Shown here in pieces: positions 10,036 to 21,534 of a stretch of 64,000 nt of DNA. Origin of the DNA: Podospora bellae-mahoneyi (lineage: Eukaryota; Ascomycota; Sordariomycetes; Sordariales; Podosporaceae); assembly GCF_035222275.1 (NCBI RefSeq), contig NW_026946359.1, positions 5,332,001-5,396,000 on the forward strand, in the 5' to 3' direction. The position numbers and the translations under genes are program-made. Position 1 is the stretch's first letter, and each line of letters starts with the position of its first letter. The notes under the pieces were generated by a model. The model was not told where the DNA came from. It ran no database searches and saw only the letters and a list, made by a program, of their open reading frames with translations.

Positions 10036-11092
10036 CTACCTATAACCATTCCGATAACCACTCGGATGCCCTGACCACCACCTTGAATAGCTGCTTGTAT
10101 CTTTCAACAGTGTCAGTATGAAAAACCTCTTTCCAACAAGCCGTACATGCACGCAACAACATACCTCTAACTGGACTAATCCCCAACTGCTCCGCCACAT
10201 TGACATACCCACCACCATCCGCGCTCCTCTTGCCCTTCTCCCTGTTCACCTTCTTCACCATCTCCCCCTCCGACTCCTTTTCCCACACGCTCCTACAATA
10301 CGGACACGTCACCTCCCCTCTGCCTGGCCCCCGTTTGGTAGCAGCCCACATGTCAAAACATTGCTTGTGGACGTTCTGTCCGCAGGCGGCTTTGCACCAG
10401 ACAATCTCTTCCTTCTTTGTTGCTGTGTCAAGCTCCTCGAAGCAAATAGGGCAATCTCCTTCGACCGGTTTGCGTTTGCCGTCTTCTTCGTTGTTGTTGT
10501 TGTTGTTGTTTGCGCTGCCAGAAACGATGGGTGGAGCCCCAGCAAAGATTTGGTTGAGTTCGGTGGTGAGAAAAGCGAGTTGGTAGACTAGATGGGCAGG
10601 GCAGCGGAGGACGCGGGAGAGGACGTAGATGATGTGTTTGCACTGCTGGTTTGTTCTTGCAAAGTGGGGGCAGGTGCAGGTGGGGAGGAGGGAGATGAGG
10701 ATGGTGTAGATGTTGCCTGTTGAGCCCGTGAGTTCGATTGTTTCGGATGGGGGGCTGGATTCGAGGGATGAAAGGGTGGTGCGGTGGCGGGATAGGACGA
10801 AGAAGCGTTGGGTTAAGGCGCGGGCGTGGAGGTCGTGGAAGGATTGGGGAGGTTTGGGCCGGAAACTGGAGGGCGTATTAGTCATGAATGAGGGGAAAAG
10901 GGGGGATGAATGGGGGGGTTGGTACCGGCGAAGGCGTTTCTCTTCCTTGGGTTGGGAAAGACGTTGTTTTTTAGTAGGGGTTTTGGAATAGTCATTGTTG
11001 CTGGCAGAGGCGTGGGGTTGCTTGCGCTTGGTGGATGATGGAGTTGTGGTTGATGACGTCGTGGAGACAGTGGACTTTTTGGGGGCACCCAT
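10036..11092 (-). CDS. SWIM and RING finger protein
   Basis: The protein begins MGAPKKSTV at ATG 11092. A Ser/Thr/Lys-rich tail of about 60 residues precedes a SWIM zinc finger (C-T-C-P-H-F, then C-K-H-I) and a RING finger (CPICFEEL, WCKAACGQNVHKQCF, TCPYCRSVW). Proteins pairing SWIM with RING act as E3 ubiquitin ligases (plant and animal MEX/ZSWIM2 types); that role is inferred here. A 64-nt intron (10101-10164, GTATGT/AAAG) leads to a small last exon encoding DTSSYSRWWSGHPSGYRNGYR minus the final residue pair. A second, in-frame 60-nt intron at 10866-10925 (GTACCA donor, CTAAT branch, CCAG acceptor) is likely and would shorten the protein from 330 to 310 residues. A run of Asn codons (CAA/TTG repeat) lies between the two fingers. 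Confidence 0.85.
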
Positions 11093-12962
11093 TTTGCCGC
11101 TGAGTGCGCAAGTTTGGCGCAATGGTATCAAGAGTTACAACCTGAATCTATTTCGAAGACTGTTACTTCCTGGATGGAAAAACGCAGTTGTTCAAAGGAA
11201 AAAGGGGTGGCGGAGAATTGGATGGCCGCGATTGATGCTGAAATGATAAGCTCCACTTTTACTGTTGGTGTGGCGAGCGGGGTGTCACGGAGCTCTCGCG
11301 AAGTCACATGACGGTGAGCTCGGCACAGTACCCCTAATCCACTTACATCGAAGCGACCACAGCCACCATGCAAAGCAACGCCAGGATCAACCTGATGAAC
11401 TTGACCAGGATATTCAATATGTAGCTAATGATTCTAATTTGGTTGAAATTGTCAGTATCTAGTAATGAAACATCATCTTCGTCTTTTCTCAGAGCCTAAC
11501 CCTTATGCGCTCATGTCGGTCAGGGTTATCTATGGACTATCTTTGACTTGAAGATCAACAAATCTTGGCATCATTCTCTCCTATGAAGATTGATACGCAT
11601 CATGCACCATATTCATGGCCTTTTTTTTTTGTTTTTTTTTTTTTTTTTTTTTTTTTTTTTGGATATTTGATTAGGATCTCACTGCTAACCATCTTCCAAG
11701 CCTCTAATGGTACCATGTAGGACCATAAATTCACAATGCTTGTACGGGGTAGGTTGTCCAGTGCCTAGATTGACCGTTGAAGTTACCTATAGACCTGCGT
11801 TACTACATCCTATTACTTATGACTTTTCACAGTAATGTTCAGGGTAATTATGAGCCACAACTTTGTGTTGTGGAACTCAAGTCCTCTTTTTCACTCCAGA
11901 GGCTCAGACAGTGAAGCTCGAATTTGATCTGCAGCTTCACATAATGAGGAAAGAACCGAGTGACCACCTGACTTCGTAATCCCTCTAGGTAGGATATTGG
12001 AAGGTACGGAGAACGGAAATACTGGATATCAGGTGATCGGTATTTCCATTCTACCACCACCCCTCTATTTGCTGGGACAAAAGGTCAACCAGAACAATAG
12101 GATTGCATCTCACCAGCCAACTCCATCTTACATATTCTCGATCACTTCTCCCAATATTCTGACACATTCAATGTCACCCCTTCATTCTTGTCTTGCTCAT
12201 ATGCGCTCGTAGACGCTTCACATCGCCTACGCATCCACCAGAACTACTCTTGACAACCCGTCTTCACCAAATATCGGGTCGATGAGACTGTTTGTGATCT
12301 GGATCAGACGGAAAGGTACGTTTGTCAACGTTTCGTCTCTTCAAGGCGCCTCATACGGAACAGATATTGAGGGCAGCTTAATTTCTTGGCTTTACCGCTC
12401 TACTTCAGAATGCCGTTGAGGACAAGATCACTCTGGAACCCTTCGGTCGGTACCTAATTCTTCAAACCGTCAAGTGGCAGCTCTGCAGGGTTTTCAGAGT
12501 CATAACCTGTGGAATCATGGGTAGCTGCAAGCAAACACATAACCAAGCGATTTTCCGACATGGATTATTTGCCTCCAGTTGTTTTCAAACTGTGAGAGCA
12601 CTGGGCAAGTATTTCCATTTGGCGGGATGGATGGCAATAGTATGCGGGCCGGTTGCCTGCATCAGAACCCCTCCACTCTTGTTCCTTCTTATTTGAAGTC
12701 GGCCTTTGATTCTTATTTTCCTACTCTCGAGCATATTGCTCCTTCCCTCTCATGTTTCGTTTCGTCGCCCCTCCAACTGCACCGAACACCCCCGTCAGCA
12801 TTTTCCAATTTCCCAACACAAGATCTCTAGATACAGACAAAGCACAACTTTCTCTTCACGTCGTCGTTGACTGAGCCTCTCCTCACAATCACCAAACCCC
12901 ACGTCATCAAGGGGAGTTCAATCTGCCCGACCCTGTCTGTCAAGAGGACACACACAATATCG
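11093..12962. other. intergenic, 1.9 kb without a gene
   Basis: This spans the divergent promoters of the SWIM-RING gene and the helicase. It holds a long poly-T tract (listed separately) and otherwise AT-rich sequence. The last ~100 bp before 12963 are C-rich, like a leader. Confidence 0.5.
11621..11660 (+). repeat. poly-T tract
   Basis: Ten T, one G, then 29 T. It is a simple mononucleotide repeat, with no flanking duplication or coding remnant that would mark a retroposed insertion. Confidence 0.95.
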
Positions 12963-15900
12963 ATGGCTTCTCCTTCTGAGGAGAGGCAAGCGGCCTCGGA
13001 GGCAAGTGACCCTCTCTAGGCGACTTACCCCTACATCTCTTCTCCTGGGTGGACTTTCTAACATGCCTGCAAACAGACTGCCTTTTCAATAATTGAAAAG
13101 CACGTATGCTACCGGCCAGCGGAGGGCCAGGGCTGGAAGTCCATGCCAGTGCTCCCAACTCCGCAGGAGGTGTTGGAGCCGACCAGCGTCGATCCGCCAA
13201 TCAATCCTGTGGATCGGCCATGGTCTTCCAAGGAGGAGTACCTCACTGCTCAGTATAGCCTGTTAAGGTTGGATGCCATCGAAGGCCTGCGGTTCTCGGT
13301 CACGAGATACGTTGATACCTGCCGAACAGGCGCCAGAGTGATTTTTGATGATGAATACTGCAGCGTCTACGACGAGGTATGCAAGTGCAAGGCATATCAA
13401 TGGCAGGGCGTGGTGCTAATACTTTCAACGTACAGGTCCGGGTCAAAGGCTTTTTCATGGCCAAGATTGCTGCGTTCTCCAGAGTTGAGTTCTCAACGCC
13501 GTACAATGTACAGTGGAAAACAACGAAGCGCCTCATGGATGGAACCGTCGTGGCTCTGTCAACCAAGAAAGACAACTTCCGGACCATTTGCAAGATCGCA
13601 ACAGTGGCCCAGCGTCCGTACGCTGTTGGGAGAGATTTCGATTCGACGGTTGCGGTTGCGGTAGATTTGATCTGGGCAAATCCAGAGGATGCTGTTATCG
13701 ACCCAGCTCTGGAGATGGTCATGATTGAGTCGCGGAATGGATACTACGAAGCGTCGCGTCACACGATGCTGGGCCTTCAACATGTCGCAGAAACCACGTA
13801 GGTCACTGTTCTATCCATGTCATGTCGTTGCATTTCATGCTAATAATTTGGCAATGAAGATCCGTGCTCGACAAGTATATCATAGGCGCCCATACCGCGG
13901 ACACTGTGCCAGAGTTCATCCGCACCAACCCCACCATGGACTTATCATCTTTGGTTCCTGTGACGGTGAGCAATGGCTCTCAGGCACTCCTCGACGTGAA
14001 AGAGTCGCTCAAGAATTACGATATCGTGAAGAAAGGCTTCCCCACTCTCGAGGACGTTGCAGTTCTGGACGAATCCCAACTGGATGGTCTCCATCGTATC
14101 ATCTCGAACGAGCTCGCCATTGTACAGGGACCACCGGGAACAGGCAAGACATTTACCTCGGTTCAAGCTCTCAAGGTTCTGGTTGCCAACCGACGGAAGC
14201 ATGGTGGCCCGCCTATTATCGTTGCAGCTCACACCAATCACGCCCTCGACCAGCTGCTTACATTCTGTCTGGAATTCGAAGTCCTACGGTTGGGCGGCTT
14301 CACAAAAAATGAGGACATCAAGAAGTGCACCGTCTTTGAGAGACAACGGGCCGAGAGAGGCGGTCGGCAGTCCGATATCAAGTCAAGAAACAACGAGAAG
14401 CGAAGGCTAGAGAAGCGACAGAAGGAGCTCATTCAAGACCTCAAGATCATGCAACAAGATGTTTTCGGCAAACGTCTAATTGATCCCGATAGACTGCTGG
14501 AGGTTGGTGTCATCACTCAAGAACAACACGACTCGTTGAAAATCTTTTCCGGATCAACCAACCCTCTTGCATCCTCGACCGCCACTTTCGAGCCATGGCT
14601 GGGTGAGAGCCTTGTTCGAATGGAGATTTTGCGCAGTGCCACCAATACCAGGTTTGAGCTGGACGAGGATGAACTATTCAGGCATGAAGAGGAGTACAAG
14701 CTGGATGAGAACGACTTGGTACATGCTGCAGATGATCAGGAAGAGGAGCAACTGCGCATCAAGGGGGAATGGGTTCCGCTGGAGCATGTCTGGTCAGCAA
14801 AATCGGCAGCTGGTCTGTCAAGTTCGACTCGTGCTGCCCAGAGAAGCTTGAAGGAGGAGGACTTCTATTCGATCAAGAAAAGCATTCGGGGCGAGGTTTA
14901 CCGGCATTTGCAGACTGAGTTGTTGAAGCATACTACCCTCAAGTTTGCCAGCCTTCTTGAGCAATACAACAACGTTTGCAAGCAGCTCAAGGCGCTGACT
15001 GATTTGCAAAAGTGGGAAATGGTCCAGAGACAGAAAATCGACATTGTTGGCTGTACCATGACAGGTCTCGCCAAATACCGTGGCATCCTTGCGGCCCTTC
15101 AACCAAAGTCACTTCTGGTGGAGGAGGCGGCGGAAACTCGGGAGGTAGACATTGTGTCTGCTTTATATCCATCGATCCAGCAGCTCATCCTCATTGGCGA
15201 TCATCAACAACTCCAGCCCAAATGCAACATCTTGTGGCTTGGCGCGTCTCCCTTCAACTTCACCGTTTCACTGTTTGAGAGGTTTGTGAACCTGAGGATG
15301 CGATATACTATGCTTCGCCAACAACGCCGTATGAAACCGGAGCTGCGACGGATCCTGGACCCATTCTACCCTGGGCTACTCGACCATCCTGTCGTTTTGT
15401 CCCTCGACAGCCGTCCAGACATCCCAGGAATGGGCGACAAGTCCTCTTGGCTCTTCCACCACGAGTGGCCGGAAGAGACAAGCTCGGACTCGAGCAAGTT
15501 CAATCGTGAAGAGGCCAGGATGATCACCCACTTTGCTTCCTATCTTGTCAAGAATGACACACCTCCGGCAAAGATTACGATTCTGACCTTTTACAATGGC
15601 CAGCGCACGCTGTTGAACAAGATCAAAGAGTACGACTACAAGATTTCCACGGTGGACTCGTACCAAGGAGAGGAGAACGATATTGTGATTCTGTCACTTG
15701 TTCGAAGCCCAGGAGCATATCGTCGATGGAGGTGCGGGTTTTTGGAGGACAAACACCGTGCAGTAGTCGCAATCAGTCGCGCTCGTCGGGGGTTTTATGT
15801 TTTTGGAAACTTTCTGAATGTTCTCAATACGCGTTCAGCCCAGTCACTCTGGGCAGACATCTGGAATGGCTTTGCCCACCAGAAAAGGATTGAAGAGGGC

Positions 15901-16809
15901 ATTCCCTTGACTTGCAAGGCTCATCAGAATGAAATCTGGGTGAGGACGGTGGATGACTGGGGTGACAATGCCGGGGGGTGCGATGAGCCATGTGGACAGA
16001 CACGGCCATGTGGCCACCCATGCACTCTCAAGTGCCATCAGTATGTACACTTACGGCCTGTGTTATTTCAGAACACTTCACTAACCTATTGAGCCAGAAC
16101 TGATCACAGCCGTCTACGTTGCAGTCAGCCCTGCCTTGAAAAGCTTCCCTGTGGGCATGGGTGTCAGAACTTCTGCAGTCAAGTTTGCGCTTGTGACTGC
16201 GCCGCCTTTCGAACTTTGTCCGCTGGCATTGTGGCAGTTGGAATATCGAGACCAACCAGGACATCGATGTCTTTGGAGCAGCGAATGCAAAGTATCAGCG
16301 CTGAGGAGGTTGGCGAGTCTAGTAAGGTAGTGGTGCGAGGTTCGACTCAGGCATCGACTGAATGGCGACAATTCCCCGCCAACGTTCAACGTCAGGACGC
16401 CAATCTGCACCGAGGACGGCCCTCTCAAACTGTGCAGAATGGTTCGACCTCCAATGTTCGAGACACATACCAACAAACCACAGTGGTGAATGGTTGTCGT
16501 TCCAACCTCGGCCCTCGAAACGTTCGTGCCATTAAGGCGAGCAAGTCGTATCGTCAGCCGCCTCGAGCTAAAGCAGCATCGCCTACCATATCAGACACGG
16601 CCAGTTTGCAAAACAATACAACCCAAGTTTCTGCCACCCAACAACAATTGAACACGGTGTTGAGCTCAGCCCCAGCGCCAGACCTACTTGGAGATCTTGA
16701 CGGTGTAGCCTTCTCTCAATCTGTCATGGTAAATCGTGTTGCAGGAGAGCCGCCAGTTGTTGTGGGACAGGCAGCTCCGGAGAGCGAGGAGCTATTGATA
16801 GAGCTTTAA
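12963..16809 (+). CDS. NFX1-type zinc finger SF1 helicase, Hrr1/SAD-3/ZNFX1-like
   Basis: Five exons, join(12963..13001, 13077..13376, 13436..13797, 13860..16040, 16098..16809), keep phase throughout and encode about 1,197 residues. Helicase motifs: I GPPGTGKT (residue ~323), Ia AHTNHALDQLL, II LLVEEAAE (~654), III LIGDHQQLQP, V VDSYQGEENDIVILSLVRS, VI VAISRARRGFYVFGN (~870). The motif-II form VEEAAE and the C-terminal NFX1 fingers (CDEPCGQTRPCGHPC; CSQPCLEKLPCGHGC) place it with ZNFX1. Fungal members include S. pombe Hrr1 (RNAi heterochromatin) and Neurospora SAD-3 (meiotic silencing), so an RNA-silencing role is likely. About 330 residues separate motifs I and II, with a charged insertion. 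The first intron appears to use a GC donor (GCAAGT); if that is wrong, the true N-terminus differs by a short exon. The last ~200 residues look disordered. Confidence 0.9.
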
Positions 16810-17192
16810 GTTGTCATACCCACAGTAATCACAGCCACTATGTCATGCTATTAGTCTTGTACTTATAACAGTTCATAGACATTGTGTCTATTACCATTAC
16901 TTCCTGACCTGGCAGTCTTCTGCCCGTGGTGACCTAATGAGTGATAGACTTTGTCCTCCACGAGCACTGGTGACACAAATCCTGGTGGTATCTGTTCAAC
17001 GACAAAACGCTATCCGATTTGGGTATTATCCAGATAATGAACGCCTACAACTAATCCAATAGCAACCTGCTTGTACCCCCCACATCACCCACCCATTCTT
17101 TGCTTTCCACGCTGTAATTCCAACAAAAACACCCACAATTTTTCCCTTGATTCTTACGTAAACCCAACAAGAAAGAACATCTATTCCATTAC
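16810..17192. other. convergent intergenic gap
   Basis: This is the 3' flank of both the helicase and Spt8 genes. Nothing was recognised. Confidence 0.4.
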
Positions 17193-19367
17193 TCAGTTAT
17201 TCGCATGAATCTCATAACCCACCAGCACCTCGGTACTCGCCCCATCCCACCCCCTCGTCCCCGCGGCCGAGATCATGATCCGGGAAGTAGGATCTATATA
17301 CAAGCAGCTGATCACGCCTGCCCTCGGCGGCCCCGGAACGATCGTGAACGGAACTTTGCTGTGCTTTTGCGCTTTCAGGTCGGTGTCATACTGCAAGTCA
17401 TACAGCCTGAGAATATCATGACTGGCGCAGATGATGTGCCGCCCGTTGGGCATCGGCCTCACCGCAGACACGGCGCCGGAGCCGTTGGGGAGCTTGAGAA
17501 CCCGTTCTGGCTGCCAAGACGAAGAAGCCTTGTGGATGGAGAATTCCTCCACTGTTCCGTTGCGGCGGCCGGTGTAGATCTCGTTGCCTGAGAGGGACCA
17601 GCAGGCGCCCATGCACCAAGGGGGAACGCCGCGGCGGTTGTTGATCCGGGCTACGGGTTCGGGGACGCGTTTGTCCCAGATGCGGAGTGTGCCGTCTATG
17701 GAGGCGGAGAGGAAGGTTGACGGGTTGGAGGTCGAGGGGTCCTGGGCGGTGGAGGTAGCAAAGGAGATTGTAGGGGGTTGTGGTTGGGAAGGGGCGTCGG
17801 GGAGCGAGGTGTCGGCCGTTTGTTGGGTGGAAGAGGGGGGGTTGTTAGGGGGCGGGTCGGTGGTGGTGGAGAAGTCAAGCGACATTGTTATGCTTTCGTC
17901 TAGGTTATTGGTGTTGTTGCTGCCTTGGAGGGTGTGACTGCTGGTTTCGGATACGGTGTTGGCATCCGCTGGGTTCGTGGTGATGCCGTTTTGGGCTGGA
18001 GGTGGTGCTGTATTGGTGTCTATTGGGTTGGTATCTTGTTGGCTGGGATCGGTACTGGTGACATCTAGAGGGGGAGCATTGGACATGTCGACGTCGTCGA
18101 GGGAAAAGTCGGTTGATTGGCCCATGCCGTTGCTGTGGTTGTTCATTTCCATGTCCATCGCACGTGAGAACTCGTTGTCATCATCATCACCAAAGGCACC
18201 ACCTCCGCCTCCTATTGTTTCGTTGTCGCCAAACAGAGAACCCGCTGGACTGCCAAACAGAGACTCGTGCTCAGGCGACACCGTGTTTTCCGCACCATCT
18301 GGCTGTGCCGTCGCACTGGCACCCATCATCCCTCCACCAGGCGCAGTGCTATAAAAGTTGCCGATTGGTGGCTTGTCGTTGTTGCTCTGAAATGTATCGC
18401 TCTGGACCATCACCTCGCTTGCTTCCGCTGGGATCGGAGCCGCGCCAGTAGGCCGGAGCTCGATAGCCGAAATCTGACTGGTACTGCCATCAAACCTCCG
18501 GATAATCTGCCCGTTATTGAGATCCCAATCCAAACATGTCTTGTCCCAACTCCCACTCAAGACACTCTTCTCATCTGGAGCCAGCTGCAACACGCTGACA
18601 GCATTGGTATGCCCTCCCTCCCGCAGGCAGACAATCCTCTTACCCTCGTCATGCCTGACACTATACAAGTTAATCCCACCACTCTCCAACCCGCTCAACA
18701 ACCACAACGCCTCGCTGTGAACAGCCAAGCTATACACCGGGGATAACACTGCCTCCTCAGCCCTCGCCCCCGGCGGCAGCGGCTCCTCATTCCCCCAATA
18801 CCCCATCAAGATCCCCGCCTTGACCACACTGTCGACAAAAGGGTGCCTCTGCGCAACCGTCAACTGTTGCTTCCCATTGATGGTCCCAATCCCATCATAC
18901 TTCCTCACATACCCATCCGACCCCCCCGTCATCCAATACCTCTGATCCGGTGTGATAGCAATAGCATTAATGCTCGTCGCCTGCGGCGCTGCCATGGTAG
19001 GCACAATATCGTAAAACGCAGCGGTCGTATACTCTGGCCGTATCACCGGCCGGTACTTCATCCCCCCCGACACACTCCCGCTCGCGGCAGAGGCGCGTCT
19101 AGTCCCCGGGTGTTGGTGGTGGTGATCGTCGCCGCCGTCGCGTGTTGTGCCGGCACCATCGGGGGCAGACTGGGAATTATCATAAGCTTCATTCTCGGGT
19201 TCTGGTTCTGGCTCGCCCTCGGCGTCGCCTTCAGCTTCCTCCTCGTCGTCTTGCTCGTCATCGTCGTTCTCGTTATCGTCTTCGGCGTCGTTGTCGGCTT
19301 CGATGTCTTCGACTTCCTCCATGAGTTCGTCGGCCTCGTTCTCGGAGGTCGCGTAATCGTCGTCCAT
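17193..19367 (-). CDS. spt8: Spt8-like WD-repeat subunit of SAGA
   Basis: An uninterrupted frame of 724 residues. The first ~70 residues are extremely acidic (runs of D and E), as in yeast Spt8. The propeller then starts with a block very close to Spt8: SINAIAITPDQRYWMTGGSD, TVAQRHPFVDSVVKAGILMGYW and VYSLAVHSEALWLLSGLESG, followed by VLSGSWDKTCLDWDLNNGQI. A long low-complexity insertion rich in N, T, D and P (about residues 310-530) splits the propeller before FLSASIDGTLRIWDKRVPEP. Spt8 sits in the SAGA coactivator and contacts TBP. The Ser/Thr/Asn-rich insertion is longer than usual for yeast but is plausible for a filamentous fungus. Confidence 0.9.
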   Translation of the reverse strand: MDDDYATSENEADELMEEVEDIEADNDAEDDNENDDDEQDDEEEAEGDAEGEPEPEPENEAYDNSQSAPDGAGTTRDGGDDHHHQHPGTRRASAASGSVSGGMKYRPVIRPEYTTAAFYDIVPTMAAPQATSINAIAITPDQRYWMTGGSDGYVRKYDGIGTINGKQQLTVAQRHPFVDSVVKAGILMGYWGNEEPLPPGARAEEAVLSPVYSLAVHSEALWLLSGLESGGINLYSVRHDEGKRIVCLREGGHTNAVSVLQLAPDEKSVLSGSWDKTCLDWDLNNGQIIRRFDGSTSQISAIELRPTGAAPIPAEASEVMVQSDTFQSNNDKPPIGNFYSTAPGGGMMGASATAQPDGAENTVSPEHESLFGSPAGSLFGDNETIGGGGGAFGDDDDNEFSRAMDMEMNNHSNGMGQSTDFSLDDVDMSNAPPLDVTSTDPSQQDTNPIDTNTAPPPAQNGITTNPADANTVSETSSHTLQGSNNTNNLDESITMSLDFSTTTDPPPNNPPSSTQQTADTSLPDAPSQPQPPTISFATSTAQDPSTSNPSTFLSASIDGTLRIWDKRVPEPVARINNRRGVPPWCMGACWSLSGNEIYTGRRNGTVEEFSIHKASSSWQPERVLKLPNGSGAVSAVRPMPNGRHIICASHDILRLYDLQYDTDLKAQKHSKVPFTIVPGPPRAGVISCLYIDPTSRIMISAAGTRGWDGASTEVLVGYEIHANN

Positions 19368-20049
19368 CGCGTCGGAGGCGGGGAGGTGGGTTCTGGTGAG
19401 TAACGCAAAGTATTATAGCTGTCCGAAACTTGTAGAATCGTGGTAAAACGAGGGTGCCAAAAAATACAAGTGTTTGAGTGGTAGAGTGCGAAAACGAAGA
19501 AAGCCAATGATGTGTGTTTATTGATCGAGGATTTGGCAATCAAGAAGAAGGTTGCTGGTAACCCAAAGAGCTCTTGACCAGGATCCCCGGCAGGCTTGTT
19601 TGCGACAGGATCGGTACGTACCTCTGTGGAGGACTTGTTACCCCGCAACTCCATATTCCTGCATCAATAAACATCAGGGGCTCGATCATTCAGGGTCACT
19701 GACACGCAGGGAGAAGAGGATGCTCAGAACTAAAGCAACAGGTAGTATTTTTGGTGTAATTATTTTTGATCACTGCCGTTCTTTAAACCCCCTGTGAAAA
19801 TGCAGTCCGGAATCCGTACCTTACAAGACCAACACCCAAATCGGGAAATATGTACCAACGCTTAAAAGGATAAGTAAATACTCGACTCCAGAATAATAGC
19901 AATCAGAAATCCCTGGGTTGACCAATCCTCGTCTATAACCGAGCCAAACATAACCTCTTTTGCCCGTATGCAACCCGAGCAGGCAGAAATACTCTGTAAC
20001 TGAATAGGTCGCCGCAAACCCGACGATAGCTCAACCTGATAACTCAACC
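19368..20049. other. Spt8 promoter region
   Basis: This is the 5' flank of Spt8, which is transcribed leftwards. No other gene was seen. It borders the open frame that extends the STRAP-like gene. Confidence 0.4.
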
Positions 20050-20415
20050 TCAAGAACGCCCAGTGGTCTTCCTCGCACTGATTTTATTCATGGCAGATCG
20101 ACGGAGGAACTCTCCCAGTTCCAGCTTGTCAGCATTCTCTATTTCGGTGACACAAGAAGAATCCGAGGGTGGTTTCCTATTCTCTTGACGATTGGGATGC
20201 AGCCCCAAACGAGCTGTGAATGGACGAGAAGTGGCGCCTGGGTTAGCTGAGGTATTCTTGACTCGAGTTCGGAGCGGAGAATAGCTGAGCAGAAGATCAG
20301 TGTTCTGATCCACGAGAGACTGAGCTGGATTTTCGGCACCTGAGTCGTCCACAGTTGAGATGATGATGCTTGGGGTGGCAGGGGATGGGGAATCGTTTGG
20401 GTGAGCAGGCTCCTC
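20050..20415 (-). other. Open frame continuing the STRAP-like gene past its stop
   Basis: After the TAG at 20416-20418 the same frame stays open for 121 codons to a stop at 20050. It reads as plausible disordered protein (EEPAHPNDSPSPATPSIIIS ... SYSPLRTRVKNTSANPG ... LELGEFLRRSAMNKISARK). It could be joined to the WD domain in two ways. One is a 93-nt in-frame intron with a GTAGTA donor just before the stop and a CTCAG acceptor near 20338. The other is readthrough of the TAG. A third possibility is that it is a former C-terminus cut off by a recent nonsense change. Chance openness is possible but unlikely at this length. Confidence 0.45.
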
Positions 20416-21534
20416 CTAATCGGCACTACTACCCGGCGCCCCTCCTCTCCAAAGACCATAGAACCCCTCGCAGTTCTTCCACATTTTGATGGTTCCATCC
20501 TCGGACCCTGTGGCATACAGGTTTCCATCTGGAGAGAAAGCAATGGACCAGATGGGACCGTGGTGACCCTTGTGGACATCCAGCTCCTTGCCATCCTCCC
20601 AGCTGTAAACATGTGCCCAGGTTCCAGGTTCTTCTCCCACCACAAATTTCCTGCCTTTAAGATCCAGGCCCACACTAGCAATGCCATGGGACAGCTTGAA
20701 CTGCTTGAGCTCATCTTGCGCCTTCAGCCCGCCCCAAAAGCAGGCGGTCTTGCCAGCAGCAACCGCAAGCACGGGCTGACCACCGCCAATATCAGTGGGG
20801 GAGCTGTGCGATGGCGCAAGAGAGACAAGTTCGCAAGACTTGATCTCGGCTTCGAGTTTGATGGCACGTGTGCACTGCCTGGTAGGCAAATCAAACCATC
20901 GAAGCGTGTCTCCCGAGGCCGTAATCAGCACGCTGGGGTCCTTGGCCCAGACAATAAACTTGATCGGCTGTGTATGCACACCTTCGCCGATTTCAAACGC
21001 TTGGGAAGTCGGGATAGTAACCGGGCTAGCGGCGCCCTCGGACGTGGGTGGCTGCTCCTGCAAGTCAAAGATGCGGAGCTTCTTCTCGAAGCCTCCGGTG
21101 GCAAGCATCCTGGACTGGTCGAAGGGGTAGGCAACGGCGCGGACGATATGATCATGCTGAAGAACATACAGCAGCTCGCCGGTATGTGTATCCCAGACCT
21201 TGGCGGTAAAGTCTGCAGAGGCAGTTGCGGCAGTCGTGGCATCTGGGCTGAGTCTACCTTGCCATACCGCACCCTTGTGGCCAAGGAAGGTACCTATCCA
21301 GTCGCCGGTCTGTCCATCACGAAGCATGGGGTTACCATCTGAGAAAGAAGCAAGTTGTTAGTCCTTTGTTGATCAGATGAGAGGAGACAGGATAAACTAA
21401 CCCTTGCAGGCAGAAATCATGTAGTAAATGTCCTGATTTTCCAACGGAGAGAAGCTGATATGGGGAACTGGGCGCGAGTGACCGTGGCAGGTCAACGGGA
21501 CACATGATGGACGGGGGGTCGAAGCGTCACCCAT
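20416..21534 (-). CDS. STRAP/UNRIP-like WD-repeat protein
   Basis: Exons complement(20416..21338, 21402..21534) encode 351 residues up to the first stop. The 63-nt intron (GTTAGT donor, CTCAG acceptor) rejoins ISACKDGNPMLRDGQTGDW, which is nearly the human STRAP sequence at this point. Further matches are the block GTFLGHKGAVWQGRLSPDAT continuing into ATASADFTAKVWDTHTGELL, then SIAFSPDGNLYATGSEDGTI continuing into KMWKNCEGFYGLWR. STRAP is a seven-bladed propeller that binds the SMN/Gemin complex and Unr in animals; in fungi its role is poorly defined and probably concerns RNP assembly or translation. The gene is divergent from the Doa1 gene. The C-terminus may be longer than drawn (see the entry at 20050-20415). 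Confidence 0.9.

Noticed and set aside
11621-11660. Poly-T and (at 26273) poly-A tracts as tails of retroposed copies
   Set aside because: No coding remnant, target-site duplication or element body adjoins either tract; simple slippage repeats are enough.
17956-18746. Plus-strand frames opposite the low-complexity part of Spt8
   Set aside because: They are shadows of the repetitive Asn/Thr/Asp-rich coding sequence.
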